Of a DNA stretch of 64,000 nucleotides, positions 58,857 through 64,000 are shown in pieces. This stretch comes from an uncultured bacterium (GTDB lineage Bacteria > Verrucomicrobiota > Kiritimatiellia > RFP12 > UBA1067), in NCBI GenBank assembly GCA_902799955.1, contig CADCCQ010000005.1, positions 62,001-126,000 on the forward strand. The letters are read 5' to 3'. The notes beneath the pieces were generated by a model. The model was not told the origin of the DNA, did not search any database, and saw only the letters and a list, made by a program, of their open reading frames with translations. How positions within the stretch are numbered: position 1 is the stretch's first letter; every line of letters begins with the position of its first letter. Both the position numbers and the translations under genes were made by a program.

Positions 58857-60314
58857 ATGACAGCGGGAATGAAGGAAGAGGTTGCGTGGATCGCAGCTGC
58901 CGCCGCGCTCGCGGCGGGAGAGGCGACGGGGCTTGCCCTGCCGTCGCTCGCGGCGTTTTGGCCGCTGGCCGCGCTGGCTGCCGTCCTTGCCTTCCTCTTC
59001 ACCTTCGGCGGCGGAGCGGCGCGGACGATCGCCGTCTGCGCGTTCCTCCTCGGCGTCTCAATCGCAATGCACCGCACCGAGGCACGGATCGACGCCCTCG
59101 ACCGGCTTCTGGAGCTGAACCGCGGGAAGCCCGTCGAGGGGTGTTTCACCATTCCCAACGAACTGTCGTGCCGACCGGACGAGAAAGGCGGAGGGACCAA
59201 GGTGTCCTTCCCCGGGACGCTGAACGGCATCAGGGTCCGCGTCATGTTCACGCTCGCGGAGGGCGAGACGCCGCCAGCACCGGGGGAGACCTGGCGCTGC
59301 GCCGGGTGGCTGACGCGTGGCGGAGAGCTGTTCGGCTCCACAAGAAGGAGTCTCTGGGTGCGGGGTTCGGGGACCTTCGCCAGGCGCTGCGAACCGTCAG
59401 GCGAGGGAGGAGCGCTGTCCATCGCCATCCGCATAAGGGAATCGCTCTCCCGCAGGCTTGGGATCGGACTTGAGAACTCTCCCGAGACGGCGGGCCTCCT
59501 TCGCGCCATACTCCTTGGCGACAAGTCGGCGCTGTCGAAGACCTCGCGCGAAACCTTCTCCGCCGCGGGGACGGCGCATGTGTTTGCGATCTCAGGTCTC
59601 CACGTGGTGATAGTCGCGAAGCTGCTGTCCCTACTGCTCACCCTCATGTTCGTGCCGCGCCGCTGGACCGGTCTGGCGCTGATTCCGCTGACGTGGTGCT
59701 ACGTGTGCATCACCGGCTCGGGGCCGAGTGCCGTGAGGGCGGCGGCGATGGCCAGCATCTACTTCGCCGCGCCCATGTTCTGGCGCAAGCCCAATGCGCT
59801 AATGGCCTGGCTCATCACGTTCGTATTCGCCCACGCCATCCACCCCGAGGCCCTGCTCGACGCCGGGAGCCTCCTCTCGTACACCGTGATGCTTTCGCTA
59901 ATCCTGTGGGCGCGAACGGGAGTCGCAGCCGGACGCAAGCTAGTCTCGGGCATCGTCGCTTCGTCCGTCGCATGGACCGCCGGCGCACCGATAGTGGCGC
60001 GCTGTTTCGGCACGTGCTCTCCAGGCGGCCTCGCCGCGAACATTGTGATGATCCCGGCGGCCGGAGTCGCCGTGACCGCAGGCGCAGTCGGCGCATTGAC
60101 CAGCTTCGTCTCGGAAACCGCGGCATCCTACCTGAACGCCTGCGCGGGGATGTTCGTCGAAATAATGAAGGGCGTGTCGCTCCTCGTGGCGTCGATCCCG
60201 CTTTCCGCCGCACGGCCAGCCGACTGGTCCGTGCCGTTCTGCATCGCATGGTATGCCGCCCTGTCAGCCTGTCTGGCGCTCCTCCGCCTCACGAACAGGC
60301 AGGTCATTCGCTGA
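58857..60314 (+). CDS. comEC: ComEC/Rec2-family DNA-uptake channel, short form
   Basis: A 485-residue polytopic membrane protein. The N-terminal helices and DUF4131-like soluble region (about 20-180) are followed by the competence domain (about 210-480). That domain carries LLRAILLGDKSALSKTSRETFSAAGTAHVFAISGLHVVIVAKLLSLLL and LTWCYVCITGSGPSAVRAAAMASIYFAA. ComEC carries one DNA strand across the inner membrane during natural transformation. The metallo-beta-lactamase domain found at the end of many ComEC proteins is absent; the stop comes after a short basic tail (RLTNRQVIR). It is one of the two plus-strand genes in the window. Confidence 0.88.
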   Translation: MTAGMKEEVAWIAAAAALAAGEATGLALPSLAAFWPLAALAAVLAFLFTFGGGAARTIAVCAFLLGVSIAMHRTEARIDALDRLLELNRGKPVEGCFTIPNELSCRPDEKGGGTKVSFPGTLNGIRVRVMFTLAEGETPPAPGETWRCAGWLTRGGELFGSTRRSLWVRGSGTFARRCEPSGEGGALSIAIRIRESLSRRLGIGLENSPETAGLLRAILLGDKSALSKTSRETFSAAGTAHVFAISGLHVVIVAKLLSLLLTLMFVPRRWTGLALIPLTWCYVCITGSGPSAVRAAAMASIYFAAPMFWRKPNALMAWLITFVFAHAIHPEALLDAGSLLSYTVMLSLILWARTGVAAGRKLVSGIVASSVAWTAGAPIVARCFGTCSPGGLAANIVMIPAAGVAVTAGAVGALTSFVSETAASYLNACAGMFVEIMKGVSLLVASIPLSAARPADWSVPFCIAWYAALSACLALLRLTNRQVIR

Positions 60315-60344
60315 AGTCGCGTACGGGTTGCCCAACTACGCCCG

Positions 60345-61605
60345 CTACCAATCGACGCCCATGAGCATGAACTCGCAGCCGGCCTTCATGTGGATGGCCG
60401 TCATCCAGAGCATCTCCCAGCTGTCGCGGTACACGCCGCGGAACTTCGCCGCGTCGCTGTCGCGCGGGGGATGCCGGTGGTCGTCGAGGAGGTTGCCGAA
60501 ATTCGTCAGCTGGATGTTCTCGCCCGACGCGCCCTCCTCGTCGAGCAGCTGGCAGCCGCTCGAGAACCGGAGCTTCGCGAGGTCCTGCAGCCGCCGGTCC
60601 TTCCAGTAAACGCCCATGCGCCATGTCGCCGGCGCCTCGATCGCGCCCAGGCAGTCCATGCACTGGTTCTGCGGCGACACCATCATCCAGCCGGTCGCCC
60701 GGAAGGCATGGTTGAAGAGGTCGCTCCCTTCCGGCGTCGGGATGTCCCAGGACACCATGTAGGTGAGCGACATGTCAAGCGCATGGCGAACGCGCCGTTC
60801 CCACTTGGCCGACGCATCCCTGTCGCCGCGCTTGACCGCGCTGCGGAGCAACGCCTCGAAGCCCATGAATGCCGACTGGCAGCTTTCGCCGTCCTCGCAG
60901 CGAGCGTCCAGCGTCGCGCCCCAGTAAACGGAATCGTAGGAGATGAACCGCCTGGCGAGCGCGTTGGCGATCCGTTCCGCCGCCTGCCGGCGAATAGACG
61001 ATCGTATCGCCGTCTGCGGCATGGATCATCGCCGTCAGGAGATCGGGATACTTCACGTCACCGATCGAGGCGTCGAGACGTTGAAGGACGACGTTTTCGA
61101 TTGCGATGTCCCTCTCGGCGTCGCGGGCGGGACTGAAGAATTTGAACAGCACGTTTTCCTGTTTCTCGGAAAGCGAGAAGTCCGCGGAGAAGTGACGCAT
61201 TGTCGCATCGGACTCCACCTCGCCCAGCTTCTTCGTCCCCAGCCAGATCTGCGTATTGCCGGGATGGTTCGGACGCGCCACGTAGTTGAAGCTCAGCCGA
61301 TAGTCGCCCGGCGGCAAATCGGAAATGACCTGTGAGACGGTCACATCCTTCCACGGTTGCAGGAACATGGCGTACCTGCCCACGGAAAATTTCTCCGCCA
61401 CCCACACGCCATCGGACTTGGCGATTCCGGAAAGCCCTTCGAACTTCCACCCCGGGCAGTAGAACCCCTTGCTGTCCCAGTACCCGCCCCACTTGTGCTG
61501 CGTCGCCGAACCTTCGAACGTACCGTTCCGAATGAGATTCGCCCCAGCAAAAACCTGCGCCGATACGGCCGCAGCAGTAGCCATGAGACAAAACTGTTTT
61601 ATCAT
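60345..61605 (-). pseudogene. secreted jelly-roll protein gene with a single-base frame break
   Basis: ATG 61605 (AGGAG about 6 nt upstream) starts a signal peptide (MIKQFCLMATAAAVSAQVFA) and a jelly-roll, DUF642/CBM-like domain (NLIRNGTFEGSATQHKWGG...GDYRLSFNYVARPNHPGN...NVLFKFFSP). After AMIHAADGDTIVYS the frame drifts into non-coding sense. The neighbouring frame continues sensibly with QAAERIANALARRFISYDSVYWGA to the stop at 60345. Removing one base near 60988-60992 joins them. The C-terminal helical part (NHAFRATGWMMVSPQNQCMD...ATWRMGVYWKDRRLQDLA) is not recognised. Either a decayed gene or a sequencing indel. The short link between the domains also suggests an internal deletion. Confidence 0.7.
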
Positions 61606-61680
61606 ATTTTCTCCTTGGTTGTTGAACACCAAGTCACGACCTGATGCGGCTCGCTGCACGGACCGTGACCTCGCCAGACG

Positions 61681-62750
61681 TCAGGACTTCAAAGCCTCTG
61701 CGAAGAGGTCGGCGCCCTTGAGGTTGATCTTCAGGTTCGCCTCGTTGTTACACGAGACCCAAGGGGCCATCATGAAGCCCTTGAGGCTCTTCGCCGAGAT
61801 GTCACGCCGACACAGCTTCACGAGTTTCCCGATCACGTCGTCCGCGCCAATCTTGAGCTTTTTACGCTGCCATCCGGTCCAGTTCGTCCCGCACGGCACC
61901 TGTTCGAATCCGGCCTTGTCAAGGTCGTAGAATCCCTTCAGGCGCTTGTGGTCGGATGTCTTGTTCTCGGACAGTTCAAAGCCACCGTAGCTCTCGTCGT
62001 AGTACCAATTGCTCATGAGCACGGACTTCGGGCACCGCTCGTAGAACTCTGGATGGTCCCACCCGTAGTCGCTCCATGCCCATGCGCGCATGTCGTTCTT
62101 CTCCACTGTCCTGACGATGTGCAGAAAGTCGTGCATCCAGAACTCGCCCTTGCGTACGATCACGTAGAGGCAGCGCCCGGAGTGGTCTTGGTGCCTCGCT
62201 GTTTCCTCGTCGTAGCCGATGTGGAGGAAGCGCGGGTGGTCGAAGATTTCCGCCACGTCCGCGATCAGATCCTCGCACACTTTGTAGTAGGTGGGTGTGG
62301 AGATCATGCGGCGATAGTGCTTGAGCCATCCGTTGTGCGTCGTCGAGAAGTTGAGCTTGGGGATCACCTCGATGCCGAGCTTGTTGAGGCGGACGATTTC
62401 CGCGCGCATCTTCTCGGGCGTCCAGCTGCCCTTGATGGACAGTTCGGGGTGGCTGGGATAGACCAGCCCCTCGCCGAGGTCGACCACAATCATGTTCATC
62501 CCCTTTGCGGCGATGTAGTCGGTGGCCTTGCGCCACAGGTCGTCCTTGTTGCGCAGTTCGGTATCAGGGAACGGCGAGTGTCCGTTGGGGGCGGAAACCA
62601 GTCGCACCACATGTTGTGGCCGAGGTGCAACAGGAACGCCTTGATCTCGCCAGGCGCCGTGAAACGAGTGAGCGGCATGCGCGCGGCGGCCACGCCGCCG
62701 GCCGTTGCCAGCGCAGTGGAGGCAATGAATGAGCGTCTTGTCGTCGTCAT
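61681..62750 (-). pseudogene. GH20-like secreted glycosidase gene with a homopolymer frameshift
   Basis: ATG 62750 (AAAGGA about 8 nt upstream) begins a twin-arginine signal (MTTTRRSFIASTALATAGG) and continues to HLGHNMWCDWFPP. The frame then breaks in a run of five C on the coding strand (62587-62591). One more C would join it to NGHSPFPDTELRNKDDLWRK and the rest. The body is TIM-barrel-like: GMNMIVVDLGEGLVYPSHPE, LNKLGIEVIPKLNFS, and the GH20-type H-x-G-x-D-E motif in FLHIGYDEE. Related enzymes cut N-acetylhexosamines. The catalytic frame is otherwise open, so a sequencing error in the homopolymer is as likely as a real mutation. Confidence 0.7.
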
Positions 62751-62789
62751 GCTGTTTTCCTTTCGAGTTGGAGTTGTCAAGATACGTAA

Positions 62790-64000
62790 TCAATCCAGCG
62801 GATGTACGTTCACGCGGTCGAACCAGATCTGCTCGTCAGCTCGCTGCTTCGCGCCTAGAAGAAGACAGAACGAGTCTGCGTTCTCCGGCACGCGCACGAA
62901 CATCTCGCCCTGCCGCCATCCGTCGGACCCCGCTTCGCCGATTGTCGGGAAACAGCCTGGGAGAGACCAGTTCCACGATCCATTCCGCTTCCAGTAGATG
63001 GACACCGAAGGCTGCGAGCCCTTCGTGTAGAACCGCACCAGATAGACGGCTCCGGGCTTTGTCTTCGGCGACTCGAACGTGAAGCATCCATTACCGCTCC
63101 CCTTGATGCTGATCGAGGTCGAATCGCCCACGCCGGTTCCGGTGTCGACGCCGAACACGCCCTTGATCTTCTTGTCATCCTGCCAGCAGCCAAACGGCCG
63201 AGGCACCTTCCCCGCATGGAACTTCCCGGGCGCAAGAGGCTCGTGGTAGGCGCACTCGCCGTTCCCCACCAAATCAGTCAGCGCGCCGGCGCGCGTCTTT
63301 TCCTTCAGCTTCAGCTCCATCCATCCCCGCGGGTCACGCACGTATCCAAGCAGGCTGGAGATGCCGGGAAGAGCCTCCTCCCACGTCTTGTAGGAGCTGC
63401 GATCGCCGTTCCACTTCGCATTCGCCACACCACGCCATCTGATCCATGCACACTTCTCGCCGTACACCCACACGGTGTCTTCCGCACACGCGACAGCCTG
63501 GCGGATGTTCTCCTCGAAGTGTTTGAGGCGTGATCCATGCACAGGGCCAAAATACCACGGGCTGTTCGTGGGATTGATGTAGCTGTCGAGGTAGTGTCCG
63601 GATCCCGTGCAGACGTTGAGGAGAAAACGATCTCTGTTCTTCACGTCAACGACGGGAAGCATGCCCTGCTTCTGCTGCCATGCCGCCACGTAGAAGTCGC
63701 GGCGCGACGCCTCCTGCCTGTAGGCGCGCTCGTCGCCGTCGATCAGCTTCATGGTCTCGGGCAGTCTGTCCAGCATGCCGTTGACGAACGCCGGCCAGAG
63801 GTCGCGCCGGGACTTCAGGAACTGCTGCGGATCCGCCACGCCCGAGAAGTCGTGGTACGAGAGCGAGAGCAACCAGAAGAAGAGGAGCTTCGCGCGCGGA
63901 TGCGCCGCGGCCACGGCGTCAATGAACTCCCCGCCGCGCCGCCGCGCGAGCCTGCTCGTCGAATCGAAATCGCCGTCTTCGTTCTGGAAGACGAACTGTT
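62790..64000 (-). CDS. secreted-type glycan-related protein of unknown family (3' part)
   Basis: The frame is open from the right edge of the window (403 residues visible) to the stop at 62790. The visible N-terminal part (NEDGDFDSTSRLARRRGGEFIDAVAAAHPRAKLLFFWLLSLSYHDF) looks like the end of an alpha/beta barrel. A Trp-rich middle follows (CAEDTVWVYGEKCAWIRWRGVANAKW). The C-terminal about 120 residues (CFTFESPKTKPGAVYLVRFYTKGSQPSVSIYWKRNGSWNWSLPGC...FDRVNVHPLD) resemble a carbohydrate-binding beta-sandwich. It lies 40 bp upstream of the GH20-like gene in the same direction, so the three form a small carbohydrate-use cluster. I do not recognise a named family. Confidence 0.65.
   Translation of the reverse strand, partial: QFVFQNEDGDFDSTSRLARRRGGEFIDAVAAAHPRAKLLFFWLLSLSYHDFSGVADPQQFLKSRRDLWPAFVNGMLDRLPETMKLIDGDERAYRQEASRRDFYVAAWQQKQGMLPVVDVKNRDRFLLNVCTGSGHYLDSYINPTNSPWYFGPVHGSRLKHFEENIRQAVACAEDTVWVYGEKCAWIRWRGVANAKWNGDRSSYKTWEEALPGISSLLGYVRDPRGWMELKLKEKTRAGALTDLVGNGECAYHEPLAPGKFHAGKVPRPFGCWQDDKKIKGVFGVDTGTGVGDSTSISIKGSGNGCFTFESPKTKPGAVYLVRFYTKGSQPSVSIYWKRNGSWNWSLPGCFPTIGEAGSDGWRQGEMFVRVPENADSFCLLLGAKQRADEQIWFDRVNVHPLD

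Noticed and set aside
58223-59647. Long N-terminal extension of NusB to 474 residues
   Set aside because: The added part is antisense to comEC, rich in Ser/Pro/Arg, and crosses the nusB and comEC promoters; ATG 58678 fits the family length.

Overview
The window reads as a gene-dense, GC-rich chromosome segment from a Verrucomicrobiota/Kiritimatiellota-type bacterium (PVC superphylum). The best evidence is a five-gene block at 12961-21658 in the same order as the Akkermansia Amuc_1098-1102 pilus-like locus. The very large Ca-binding-repeat, LamG and DUF2341 secreted proteins and the carbohydrate-active genes at both ends fit the same group. Assignment is by recognised protein features only; no search was run. 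Almost everything lies on the minus strand. I see no rRNA, tRNA, CRISPR array, IS element or phage module.

Layout, left to right. 1-905: 5' part of a secreted alpha-L-rhamnosidase-like gene. 1049-1267: solitary feoA on the plus strand. 1272-4233: SNF2 helicase with a small Cys/His partner. 4234-4535: intergenic stretch with a 78-bp inverted-repeat structure. 4536-10626: uvrA, translationally coupled behind a secreted InlB B-repeat protein. 10771-12957: rho and coaE. 12961-21658: secretin, two membrane-anchored components, PilM-like ATPase and exported 1102-like protein. 21716-25244: kdsD-like SIS-CBS isomerase, pta and ackA. 25271-48825: a 23.5-kb run of four overlapping genes encoding secreted proteins of 2613, about 160 (lipoprotein), 1570 and 3513 residues. 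48930-53285: mlaF-mlaD-metallopeptidase-gluQ. 53368-58678: nusB-ribD-ribE-capD-like-ilvD. 58857-60314: comEC-like gene on the plus strand. 60345-64000: three secreted, probably carbohydrate-related genes, two carrying single-base frame breaks.

The genes appear to be transcribed as long minus-strand units with very tight spacing (ATGA and TGATG overlaps). Probable sigma-70-type promoters lie at 4240, 16746, 48929, 53347 and 58737 on the minus strand and near 977 and 58819 on the plus strand. Several share an extended -10 of the form TGTGRTATRAT. The 23.5-kb operon starts from a promoter overlapping the gluQ stop codon and runs to within 26 bp of ackA.

The most unusual features are these. (1) The giant surface-protein operon, whose last two genes look like one protein split inside a calcium-binding repeat, and whose 3513-residue product carries a roughly 800-residue internal duplication. 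(2) In-frame minisatellites bounded by GGCCATCA and ending in a GGCC palindrome, inserted at surface loops of unrelated housekeeping proteins (uvrA twice, the kdsD-like gene once). (3) Octamer-period arrays both inside uvrA and in two intergenic gaps. (4) An Akkermansia-type Amuc_1100 locus outside Akkermansia.
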